Source: Betaproteobacteria bacterium
GTDB lineage: Bacteria > Pseudomonadota > Gammaproteobacteria > Burkholderiales > JAHFQX01
Length of the DNA stretch: 40,595 bases
Assembly: GCA_023259135.1 (NCBI GenBank)
Contig: JAHFQX010000025.1
Coordinates: 1-40,595 of the forward strand
Direction of reading: 5' to 3'
Shown: positions 32,488-40,595 of the stretch, in pieces
How the letters are laid out: each line of letters begins with the position of its first letter
How positions within the stretch are numbered: the first letter of the stretch is position 1
The notes under the pieces: generated by a model
Database searches by the model: none
What the model was told of the DNA's origin: nothing
Seen by the model: only the letters and a program-made list of their open reading frames with translations
Program-made: the position numbers and the translations under genes

Positions 32488-32563
32488 TTCGATTTCCGCG
32501 CCCCATGCGCGACAACGGGAAAAGCCGAGCGGCAGCGCTCGCCCCGAGATCAGGAGGGAGTCC

Positions 32564-33004
32564 ATGGAATGCATCGCCTACAAGGCCGGCTATAAGTACC
32601 AACTCAAGGAAGAATACGTCGCCCGGATCGAGATCAAGCCCGGAGCGCTGATCGATACCGAGTATCTGGCGCTGACCCCGGAGGGAATGCTGACCGTGAG
32701 AAAAGGCTACGCCTGGGACGGCCCGTCCGGACCGACCATCGACACCTTGAATTTCATGCGGGGTTCCCTGGTTCATGACGCCCTGTACCAGCTGATGCGG
32801 GAACATCACCTGGACAAGGATCAGTACCGCGAGACGGTCGACCGGCTGCTGCAGAAAATCTGCCAGGAAGATGGCATGAGCGCGTTAAGGGCGTGGTGGG
32901 TCTACCAAGGAGTCCGGCTGGGCGGAGACCCGGCGGCGGACCCCGCCAACGACAAGCCGTTGATCCGGGCGCCTGAAACCTGCCGGCAAATAAGGCCCGA
33001 ATAA
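32564..33004 (+). CDS. DUF1353-family protein
   Basis: This 146-residue soluble protein has the features of DUF1353: a first beta-rich part (YKYQLKEEYVARIEIKPG, then ILTPEGMLTVRKGYAWDGPSG) and a helical part with FMRGSLVHDALYQLMREHHLDKDQYRETVDRLL. The VHDALYQL motif with a buried His-Asp pair is typical, and the function is unknown. The family is found in phages and in many proteobacterial chromosomes. A strong AGGAGGG ribosome site lies 5-8 nt before the ATG. It opens the accessory stretch that runs to the end of the window. Confidence 0.82.
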   Translation: MECIAYKAGYKYQLKEEYVARIEIKPGALIDTEYLALTPEGMLTVRKGYAWDGPSGPTIDTLNFMRGSLVHDALYQLMREHHLDKDQYRETVDRLLQKICQEDGMSALRAWWVYQGVRLGGDPAADPANDKPLIRAPETCRQIRPE

Positions 33005-33079
33005 GTGGCTGCGGCAGCGCATTGCGGCGTTGCACGGCGCGCGCTCCCCGGGGAACGGATAGCGCTATTTCAGGCCGAG

Positions 33080-33112
33080 CCGGATCCTGCCCGCATGCGC
33101 GGCAGGATCCGG
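33080..33112. repeat. Perfect 12-bp inverted repeat between DUF1353 and BON genes
   Basis: CCGGATCCTGCC (33080-33091) and GGCAGGATCCGG (33101-33112) are perfect complements around a nine-base, itself palindromic loop (CGCATGCGC). No T run follows on either strand, so it is not a standard intrinsic terminator. It lies in the 149-nt gap before the BON gene. Confidence 0.8.
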
Positions 33113-33153
33113 GAGCAGGAAATTCTGTTCATTTCACATTGGGAGCATCCATC

Positions 33154-33471
33154 ATGAAACAACAACTGAGCAAGTACCTATCCGCGCTATTCATGGCCTT
33201 CATGCTGGCGACCGCCGTCGGTTGTGCCTCGACACAGAAATAGGAAGGGACCGGCGAGTACATCGACGACAGCGTGCTGACGACGAAGGTGAAGGCGGCG
33301 ATCTTCAATGAGCCGACCCTGAAGTCTGCCGAGATCAATGTCGAGACCTTCAAGGGCGTGGTGCAGCTGAGCGGCTTTGTCAGCTCGCAGGCCGCCGCGA
33401 ACAAGGCAGGTGAAATCGCCCGCGGCATCAGCGGCGTGAAATCCGTCAAAAACGACATGCGCGTCAAGTAG
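33154..33471 (+). pseudogene. BON-domain lipoprotein gene interrupted by an in-frame TAG
   Basis: The reading begins at ATG 33154 with a lipoprotein signal peptide (KQQLSKYLSALFMAFMLATAVGCAS, lipobox Cys24). It meets TAG at 33241 after CASTQK and then continues in the same frame as EGTGEYIDDSVLTTKVKAAI, ending in a complete BON domain (VQLSGFVSSQAAANKAGEIARGISGVKSVKNDMRVK, stop at 33469). Apart from the TAG the protein would be 105 residues and normal. BON proteins sit at the envelope and bind phospholipid or partners under stress. A GTG at 33274 could start a short cytoplasmic BON piece. The TAG is either a true nonsense mutation or a base-call error. Confidence 0.8.
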
Positions 33472-33491
33472 CCAGACTGACAGTCATTCGA

Positions 33492-34581
33492 ATGCTTCGC
33501 TCCGGGCGAGGGTTGGCCACCATCATCCTCGCCTCGGTTACGGTGGTCTTTGCCTTGCGGTGGGCGCAGAGTCTGGTCATATCCCTGGTACTCGGGGTAC
33601 TGTTTGCCTACACCCTGAATCCCCTTGTTGCATGGTTGGAACGCATCAGAATTCACCGGGTGGCAGGTGCCATGATCGTGATGGTGAGTATCGTGTGTAC
33701 GCTGGGTATCGGCGTATCGGCGCTTACTCACTACGCGGGCAGATTCAGACCATTCTTGACCAGTTACCCGACGCCGCGAGCAAGATGTCTGCCGGACTGG
33801 ACAGCCTTCGCAAAGGTCAGGCCAGTACGATGCAGAAAGTGCAAACCGCCGCGAGCGAAATCGAAAAGGCGACAAGGCAGGCGACCGGAGAGGTTACGGC
33901 CCCCAGACAGCCGGTAACGCGTGTCGTCATCGATCCGCCTGGCTTCAAACTCGGTAACTCCCTTTGGGCGAACTCCATGGGCGTCGCAGCATTCATTGGG
34001 CAAGCCACCATGGTGCTTTTCCTGACCTTCTTTCTCCTTCTGTCCGGCGACACTTACAAGCGAAAGCTGGTACGGCTCACCGGACCATCGTTGTCGAGCA
34101 AGAAGGTCACCGTGCACATCCTGGATGACATCAACGAATCCATACAGCGTTATATGTTCATGCTGCTCGCAACCAACGTGCTGGTGGGACTGCTCACCTG
34201 GATTGCGCTGAGCTGGGGAGACTTGGAAAACGCCGGTGCTTGGGCCGTTGCCGCCGGATTGCTGCATGCCGTCCCGTATTTTGGCCCTGCTGTTACCGCT
34301 GCCGGGATTGGCATGGCGGCCTTCATGCAGTTCGATTCGCTAGCGGCGGCGCTTGCGGCCGCCGGGATTTCAGTGGTGATCGCCACGCTGGTTGGCACTT
34401 TTGTCACCACCTGGATGACAGGCAGGATGGCCCGGATGAACGCTACCGCGGTGTTTATCTCACTACATGGCTGTGGGGCTTCTGGGGCATACTGCTGGGC
34501 ATCCCGCTCACCGTCATCTTGAAAGTGGTGGCTGAACAAGTGGAACAACTGGAGCCGGTAGCTGAGTTGCTGGGTCAATAG
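33492..34581 (+). pseudogene. AI-2E-family permease gene with two frameshifts
   Basis: Three consecutive reading frames spell one protein of the AI-2E transporter family. The first (ATG 33492) gives two N-terminal membrane helices up to GIGVSAL near 33722. The second, from about 33722, gives YSLRGQIQTILDQLPDAASKM through GLLHAVPYFGPAVTAAGIGMAAF and ARMNATAVFISL, ending near 34465. The third, from about 34468, gives WLWGFWGILLGIPLTVILKVV and the normal C-terminus, stopping at 34581. Each shift equals loss of one base (or gain of two). The intact protein would be about 363 residues with 7-8 helices. The family exports or imports small molecules or ions; the substrate is unclear. Confidence 0.85.
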
Positions 34582-34645
34582 AAGGCCGGGCTTTGCAGGC
34601 GCAGGGATCGGTTGATGATTCCACTGTCCGGAAAGGACGTTTTAA

Positions 34646-37600
34646 TTGAATATTGCCGCAAAGCTTATCGAGTATCTGTCCTGCTGGAAGTCATCCATTC
34701 GTGGCAACGGGTGGCCGCGGATATTCCCTGACGAAGCTCTCCCGCTACGGTCGGAACTGCTTAGCGCCGACCAGATGGAGCAGTACGGCAAGACACTGGC
34801 GAATACGCACCAGTTGGCTGCCGGGCGTGCGCCGGATCAACTGCTGTCCCGGTTGTCTGAAAACGAAAGTGCGCTAGTGGAGGTGTGCAACCTGCTGACG
34901 ACGGAAGCCACGGCAAAGCGCCGGATTACTCCGGCCGGGGAATGGCTGCTCGACAACTTCTACCTGATCGAGGAGCAAATCCGCACCGCCAAGCGACATT
35001 TGCCCAAGGATTACAGCCGGGAACTCCCTCGCCTCGCCAGGGGAGCGTCCGCGCAATCGGCCGGATTCCCGCGTGTGTATGACATTGCGTTGGAAACGGT
35101 TGCGCACGGCGATGGACGCGTCGATCCGGAAACGCTCAGCCGCTTCGTGGCGGCCTATCAGACCGTCACCGCACTCAAGCTGGGCGAATTGTGGGCGATC
35201 CCGATCATGTTGCGACTGGCCGTCATCGAGAATCTGCGTCGCGTCGGCATGCGGATCGCCGCCGGCTGGCGCGAGCGTGACCTGGCGGATTCCTGGGCGG
35301 ACCGGATGGCGGAAACCGCCGAGAAGGATCCGAAGAGCCTGATTCTGGTGATCGCAGACATGGCGCGTTCGAATCCGCCGATGGTCAGCGCATTCGTGGC
35401 GGAGCTTGCCCGTCGTTTGCAGGGCAGAGGCCCCGCCCTGGCTTTGCCGCTGACATGGGTCGAGCAAAGGCTCGCGGAATCTGGGCAGACAATCGAGCAG
35501 TTGGTGCAGTCCGAAAACCAGCAGCAGGCGGCCGATCAGGTTTCCGTCAGCAACTGCATCGGCAGCCTGCGGGTGCTGGGCGCATTGGACTGGCGCAAGT
35601 TCGTCGAAACATTAAGCATCGTCGAACAGATACTGCATGCGGATCCGGGCGGCGTTTACGGCGCGATGGATTTTACCACCCGCGACCGCTATCGCCATGC
35701 CACGGAAAGAATCGCACGCAACGGCCAGCTAACGGAAAGTGCGGTGGCCGGCAAGGCGGTCGAACTGGCGCGCGCGGGTACGTCTCTCGACGCTGGCAGC
35801 GGAATCGCCGAACGCAGCCGACATGTCGGTTTCTATCTCGTCGATGCCGGCTTGCCGAAGCTGGAGCAGGTTGCCGGCGTGCGGCATTCCGGTGCCGCAC
35901 GCTTGCGCAGAGCGGCCGGTCGGCTCCCCCTGCCCCTGTATCTGGGAGGCATCGCGCTGTTAACGGCACTCATCGCAGGCGGGCTGCTGGGTCAGGCGCT
36001 TGCTCTTCCACTTTGGATACTGCTGCCGCTGGGCATCCTCGCGTTCCTGGCCGCCTCACAACTGGCCGTGGCCATGGTGAACTGGCTAGCAACCTTGCTG
36101 GTACAGCCGCAGCTGCTGCCCAAAATGGATTTCTCCGCGGGACTGCCAACAGCTTCGCGCACACTGGTGGTCGTCCCGACCATGCTCACGAGCGCCGCAA
36201 GCATCGAAGATCTGGTCGAGGCGCTGGAAGTCAGGTTTCTGGCGAATCGCGATGCGTGCCTGCACTTCGGCCTGCTCACCGATTTTCAGGATGCCCATCA
36301 GGAATCTTTGCCCACGGATGTCGCACTGGTACAACTTGCCCGGACACGCATCGAGGAGTTGAACCAGAAATATGCGGGTAGCGGAGACGACGCCACGCGC
36401 GACGCCTTCTTCCTCTTCCAGCGCCCGCGCTGCTGGAACGCCCAGGAAAAACTCTGGATGGGGTATGAGCGCAAGCGCGGCAAGCTGGCGGACCTGAACG
36501 CGCTGCTGCGCGATGATGCGAACAACAGCGCCAAGGATCGCTTTGCGCTCATCGTCGGTGACACCTCGGTTCTGTCCGGCATCCGGTACGTCATCACCCT
36601 GGATACGGACACGCAGCTACCACGCGATGCGGCACGGCAATTTGTCGGCGCCATGGCGCATCCCCTGAATCGACCCTGCTACGACGCAACGCAACAGCGT
36701 GTCGTCGCCGGCTACGGCATCCTGCAGCCGCGCGTGGCAATCAGCCTGCCAGGGACGAATCGCTCGCGCTATGCACGATTGTATGGGGGCGAACCGGGCA
36801 TCGATCCGTATACGCGTGCCGTCTCGGACGTCTATCAGGACGTGTTCGGCGAGGGCTCGTTCATCGGCAAGGGGATTTACGACGTCGACGCATTCGAGCA
36901 GGCCCTGGCTGGGCGCTTCCCGGAGAACCACATCCTCAGTCACGACCTTCTCGAAGGATGTTATGCGCGCTCGGCGCTCTTGAGCGATGTCGAGCTCTAT
37001 GAAGACTATCCCGCCCGCTATGCCGCCGACGTCAGCCGCCGCTACCGCTGGATTCGCGGCGATTGGCAGCTGGCGGGCTGGCTGTTGCGCCGCGTACCTG
37101 GCGCGCACAGGCAACGGCAGAAGAATCCGCTCTCCAAGCTGTCGCAATGGAAGCTGATCGACAATCTGCGGCGCAGCCTTGTGCCCGTGGCACTGACACT
37201 GCTGTTCCTGCTCGGATGGGCGCTCCTCGCGCCGCCGTCGTTATGGACCCTGTCGGTGATCGGCATCCTGCTGCTCCCCTCGCTGTACGTCACGCTCCTC
37301 GATCTGTTCCGCAAGCCGAATGAAGTCCTGTTGAAACAGCACCTCATTGCCGTCGCACGATCGGCCTGGCGGCGCCTGATGCAGTTCACCTTCGAGCTCG
37401 CCTGTCTTCCTTATGAAGCGTTCTACAGCCTGGACGCCATCGCGCACACGTCATGGCGCATGCTGGTGTCACACAAGCGGCTGCTCGAATGGAACCCGTC
37501 GAGCGAGGTCGACCGCGTCGCGACACGACCGGGCAACAATGCGCTTGCCACCAGTATCCGGTCGATGTGGGTGTCCCCCGCCATCGCTGCTACCGCAAGC

Positions 37601-40595
37601 ATTTATCTGGTGGTTGCCGCTCCCGAGGCATGGGTGGTGGCATGGCCCATATTGTTCCTCTGGTTTTCCTCACCCGTCCTCGCCTGGTGGATCAGCCGCC
37701 CGCTGGCGCGTCGCAAGGCCACCCTGACCGTGGAGCAGCGACTATTCCTGCGTGAGCTTTCACGGCGTACCTGGGTTTACTTCGACAAGTTCGTCGGCCC
37801 GGATGACCATTGGTTGCCACCCGACAACTATCAGGAGTATCGCGTTGCCGCGATCGCCCATCGCACCTCGCCCACCAACATGGGACTGGCATTGCTGGCC
37901 AATCTGTCCGCTTATGACTTCGGCTATCTGCACGGCGGCAGGCTCATCGAACGCACGGCGCAGACCCTGCGCACGATGAACGGACTCGAACGATACCGGG
38001 GGCATTTTTTCAACTGGTACGACACGCAAACACTTGCACCGCTGCCACCGCTGTATATCTCCACGGTGGACAGCGGAAACCTGGCAGGCCACTTGCTAAC
38101 CTTGCGCGCGGGTCTGCTGGCCATGGTCGATGACAAGATACTTCGACCTCGATGGTTCGATGGCTTGAGCGACACGCTTGAATTGCTTGCGAGCGATGTC
38201 GATGAAACCATGCAGGACTTGATCGAAGAGTTGCGGAGTGAACTGGCGTCAGTTTCGACCGTTCCGCAAGGCACCCTGGCGGCGGCACGCCTGACTCTCG
38301 CGCACCTCGCAACCCATGCCGACAAGCTGGCCGGCCAGGTTGCGGGCAAGCTCCCTGCCGGCGACGACAGCACATCCGAGGGGGACGCGGGCGAATGGGC
38401 ACGGGCGCTTGCCCGGCAAATTCACGAAGCGCTGGATGAACTGAACTTCCCGGGTGACGAGCAGCCCCCCATCGACAGCATTCCCAGCCTGCGCGAACTG
38501 GCCAGTGCCGGGAACACCCATGCCATTACCCGAATGGCGGACATCGAGGATCTGGCACGGCAATGCGGCGAACTCGCCGCCATGGAATACGACTTTCTGT
38601 TCGACAAGTCGCGCCATCTCCTGACCATCGGCTACAACGTGAGCGAACGCCGGGCGGATTCCAGTTTCTACGACCTGCTGGCCTCCGAGGCCCGCCTCAG
38701 CAGCTTTGTTGCCATTGCGCAGGGACAACTGCCGCAGGAAAGCTGGTTCGCCCTCGGGCGCCTGCTCACCGGAACCGGTGGCGACCCGGTGCTCCTGTCG
38801 TGGAGCGGTTCGATGTTCGAATACCTGATGCCGCTGCTGGTGATGCCGACTTACGACAACACCCTGCTCGACCAGACTTGCAAGGCGGCGGTGGCCAGAC
38901 AGATCGAGTATGGACGCCAGCGTAACGTACCCTGGGGCATTTCCGAATCCAGCTACAACACCGTCGATGCGCACCTCAATTACCAGTACCGTGCATTCGG
39001 CGTGCCGGGACTGGGCCTCAAGCGCGGCCTGGCCGAGGATCTGGTGATTGCGCCCTATGCATCAGTGCTCGCGCTGATGGTGGCACCCGAGAAGGCCTGC
39101 CTGAATCTGCAACGGCTTGCCGCCGAGGGGTTTGTCGGCAAGTACGGCTTCTTCGAAGCGATCGACTACACGCCCGCCCGCCAACGGCGCAGACAATCGA
39201 GCACGGTGGTGCATTCCTTCATGGCGCATCATCAGGGCATGAGCCTGCTCGCCCTGGCTTACCTGCTCCTCGACCGCCCAATGCAGCGGCGCTTCGAGTC
39301 GGACCGGCTGTTCCAGGCGGTCATGCCGCTGCTCCAGGAAAAGATCCCCAAGGCCACGGCATTGTTCACCCACACGGCACAACTCTCCGCGGTACGGCCG
39401 ACCTCGGTCGTGGCGGAAACGTCGACCCGGGTGTACACCACGCCTGACACGGCGATGCCAGAAGTCCAGTTGTTGTCGAACGGCCGCTATCACGTGATGA
39501 TCACCAACGCAGGCGGCGGCTCCAGTCGCTGGAAAGACCTCGCCGTAACCCGCTGGCGTGAAGATGTCACCTGCGACAACTGGGGGACGTTCTGCTATAT
39601 CCGCGAAGTGACGCGCGGAACGGGCGGAGCAACTGGCAAAGCCTGGTCGACGGCCTACCAGCCGACGCTCAGGCGGCCGCAGAGCTATGAAGCCATTTTC
39701 TCCGAAGGCCGCGCCGAGTTTCGCCGCAGCGATGCGGTTGCGGGCGGCGATGGCGATTTCGAGACGCATACCGAGATCGTCGTATCGCCCGAAGACGATA
39801 TCGAACTACGGCGGATTCGCATTACTAATCGCTCCCCACAGCGGCGCGAGATCGAGGTGACGAGTTATGCCGAAGTCGTGATTGCACCCGCGTCGACGGA
39901 CGCACTGCATCCGGCCTTCAGCAATCTGTTCGTGCAGACCGAAATCGTGCAGGAGCGCAACGCGCTCCTGTGCACACGCCGCCCTCGCTCCGGTGGGGAG
40001 CAGGCGCCGTGGATGCTGCATCTGATGGTGGTGCATGGCGCAGACGTGCGCGCAGTGTCCTACGAGACGGATCGCCTGCGTTTCATTGGCCGCACCCGAA
40101 GCGCCGCGGCACCGCTGGCGATGATGGCACCGGCGCCGCTTTCAGGTACCACGGGGTCAGTGCTCGATCCGATCGTTGCCATTCGCCATGTCCTTACGCT
40201 CGAGCCGGAACAGACCGCCACGATCGACATGGTATCGGGCATCGCCGAAACCCGTGACATGGCCCTGTTCCTGATCGACAAATACCAGGACCGTCATCTC
40301 GCCGACCGCGTTTTCGACCTGACATGGACCCACAGCCTGGTGGTATTGCGGCAGCTCAATGTCAGCGAGGCCGATGCGCAACTGCACGCACGACTTGCCG
40401 GTTCCATCATCTACGCCAACGCTGGCTTGCGCGCCGATCCAGCCCTTCTGATGCGCAATCGGCGTGGACAATCCGGGCTGTGGGGCTACGCCATCTCCGG
40501 CGATCTGCCGATCGTCCTGCTGCAAATCGGGGACGCGGCCAATATCGATCTGGTGCGCCAACTCGTCCAGGCGCATGCCTACTGGCGCCTGCGGG
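34646..40595 (+). CDS. ndvB: Cyclic beta-1,2-glucan synthase (NdvB type), 3'-truncated by the window
   Basis: An uninterrupted frame of 1,983 codons runs to the window end; full-length relatives have about 2,800 residues. The start is TTG 34646, directly after an in-frame TAA at 34643, with AAAGGA about 10 nt upstream. Membrane helices lie near 431-480, 845-890 and 971-1017. The GT84 glycosyltransferase domain has DTDTQ at 653-657, HDLLEG at 766-771 and RRYRWIRGDWQ near 798-808. A glycoamylase-like (GH189-type) domain starts near 1313 (MEYDFLFD), and the beta-sandwich start of the GH94 phosphorylase domain begins near 1595. The enzyme builds and cyclises beta-1,2-glucan at the inner membrane for the periplasm, with roles in osmotic adaptation and host contact. 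Confidence 0.93.
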   Translation, partial: MNIAAKLIEYLSCWKSSIRGNGWPRIFPDEALPLRSELLSADQMEQYGKTLANTHQLAAGRAPDQLLSRLSENESALVEVCNLLTTEATAKRRITPAGEWLLDNFYLIEEQIRTAKRHLPKDYSRELPRLARGASAQSAGFPRVYDIALETVAHGDGRVDPETLSRFVAAYQTVTALKLGELWAIPIMLRLAVIENLRRVGMRIAAGWRERDLADSWADRMAETAEKDPKSLILVIADMARSNPPMVSAFVAELARRLQGRGPALALPLTWVEQRLAESGQTIEQLVQSENQQQAADQVSVSNCIGSLRVLGALDWRKFVETLSIVEQILHADPGGVYGAMDFTTRDRYRHATERIARNGQLTESAVAGKAVELARAGTSLDAGSGIAERSRHVGFYLVDAGLPKLEQVAGVRHSGAARLRRAAGRLPLPLYLGGIALLTALIAGGLLGQALALPLWILLPLGILAFLAASQLAVAMVNWLATLLVQPQLLPKMDFSAGLPTASRTLVVVPTMLTSAASIEDLVEALEVRFLANRDACLHFGLLTDFQDAHQESLPTDVALVQLARTRIEELNQKYAGSGDDATRDAFFLFQRPRCWNAQEKLWMGYERKRGKLADLNALLRDDANNSAKDRFALIVGDTSVLSGIRYVITLDTDTQLPRDAARQFVGAMAHPLNRPCYDATQQRVVAGYGILQPRVAISLPGTNRSRYARLYGGEPGIDPYTRAVSDVYQDVFGEGSFIGKGIYDVDAFEQALAGRFPENHILSHDLLEGCYARSALLSDVELYEDYPARYAADVSRRYRWIRGDWQLAGWLLRRVPGAHRQRQKNPLSKLSQWKLIDNLRRSLVPVALTLLFLLGWALLAPPSLWTLSVIGILLLPSLYVTLLDLFRKPNEVLLKQHLIAVARSAWRRLMQFTFELACLPYEAFYSLDAIAHTSWRMLVSHKRLLEWNPSSEVDRVATRPGNNALATSIRSMWVSPAIAATASIYLVVAAPEAWVVAWPILFLWFSSPVLAWWISRPLARRKATLTVEQRLFLRELSRRTWVYFDKFVGPDDHWLPPDNYQEYRVAAIAHRTSPTNMGLALLANLSAYDFGYLHGGRLIERTAQTLRTMNGLERYRGHFFNWYDTQTLAPLPPLYISTVDSGNLAGHLLTLRAGLLAMVDDKILRPRWFDGLSDTLELLASDVDETMQDLIEELRSELASVSTVPQGTLAAARLTLAHLATHADKLAGQVAGKLPAGDDSTSEGDAGEWARALARQIHEALDELNFPGDEQPPIDSIPSLRELASAGNTHAITRMADIEDLARQCGELAAMEYDFLFDKSRHLLTIGYNVSERRADSSFYDLLASEARLSSFVAIAQGQLPQESWFALGRLLTGTGGDPVLLSWSGSMFEYLMPLLVMPTYDNTLLDQTCKAAVARQIEYGRQRNVPWGISESSYNTVDAHLNYQYRAFGVPGLGLKRGLAEDLVIAPYASVLALMVAPEKACLNLQRLAAEGFVGKYGFFEAIDYTPARQRRRQSSTVVHSFMAHHQGMSLLALAYLLLDRPMQRRFESDRLFQAVMPLLQEKIPKATALFTHTAQLSAVRPTSVVAETSTRVYTTPDTAMPEVQLLSNGRYHVMITNAGGGSSRWKDLAVTRWREDVTCDNWGTFCYIREVTRGTGGATGKAWSTAYQPTLRRPQSYEAIFSEGRAEFRRSDAVAGGDGDFETHTEIVVSPEDDIELRRIRITNRSPQRREIEVTSYAEVVIAPASTDALHPAFSNLFVQTEIVQERNALLCTRRPRSGGEQAPWMLHLMVVHGADVRAVSYETDRLRFIGRTRSAAAPLAMMAPAPLSGTTGSVLDPIVAIRHVLTLEPEQTATIDMVSGIAETRDMALFLIDKYQDRHLADRVFDLTWTHSLVVLRQLNVSEADAQLHARLAGSIIYANAGLRADPALLMRNRRGQSGLWGYAISGDLPIVLLQIGDAANIDLVRQLVQAHAYWRLR

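Noticed and set aside
33005-33153. Intrinsic terminator at the 12-bp hairpin
   Set aside because: There is no T run on either strand after the stem.

Overview
The window reads as a 40.6 kb piece of a GC-rich gammaproteobacterial chromosome. The evidence is the macromolecular-synthesis cluster (tsaD divergent from rpsU-yqeY-dnaG-rpoD), a tRNA(CAU) gene just after rpoD, plsY next to tsaD, and the birA-coaX-SPOR gene order. I cannot name the genus. A respiratory or one-carbon-using proteobacterium would fit, but nothing here proves it.

Layout. (1) 102-6477, minus strand: a compact six-gene unit made of a membrane histidine kinase, an NtrC-type sigma54 activator, an exported Sel1-repeat protein, a small periplasmic cytochrome c and two paralogous seven-bladed 'Reg_prop' beta-propellers (one exported, one membrane-anchored). 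Most genes overlap by a few bases. It looks like a two-component system whose sensing parts were placed in separate periplasmic proteins, and it is the best candidate here for an undescribed system. (2) 6589-7620: a GalT-like nucleotidyltransferase with its own promoter. (3) 7748-13037, plus strand: a full cytoplasmic NAD(P)-linked [NiFe] hydrogenase of group 3b (hydB-hydG-hydD-hydA), its maturation protease and an alpha/beta hydrolase, all overlapping or abutting and ended by a strong terminator. (4) 13128-13455, minus: a tRNA-Ile2(CAU) gene split in the anticodon loop by a 252-nt self-splicing-type group I intron. It follows rpoD, at the end of the rpsU-yqeY-dnaG-rpoD cluster (13486-18088). 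(5) 18164-27771: housekeeping and accessory genes (tsaD, plsY, a CbiB-like membrane protein, a patatin lipase, a GNAT acetyltransferase, chrA, an Old Yellow Enzyme, and birA-coaX-SPOR).

(6) 27772-28699: a small graveyard holding a broken TumA/HVO_A0114-type regulator, a pRiA4b ORF-3-type fragment joined in frame to a ParE-type toxin, and one isolated 29-nt sequence resembling a type I-E CRISPR repeat. (7) 28700-32487: potABCD, a polyamine ABC transporter. (8) 32564-40595: an accessory stretch with a DUF1353 protein, a BON-domain lipoprotein interrupted by an in-frame TAG, an AI-2E-family permease with two frameshifts, and the first 1,983 codons of a cyclic beta-1,2-glucan synthase (NdvB type) that starts at TTG and runs off the window. 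The three lesions within 1.3 kb suggest either decay of an acquired cassette or local consensus errors.

All positions were read by eye. Family names rest on motif recognition, without database searches.
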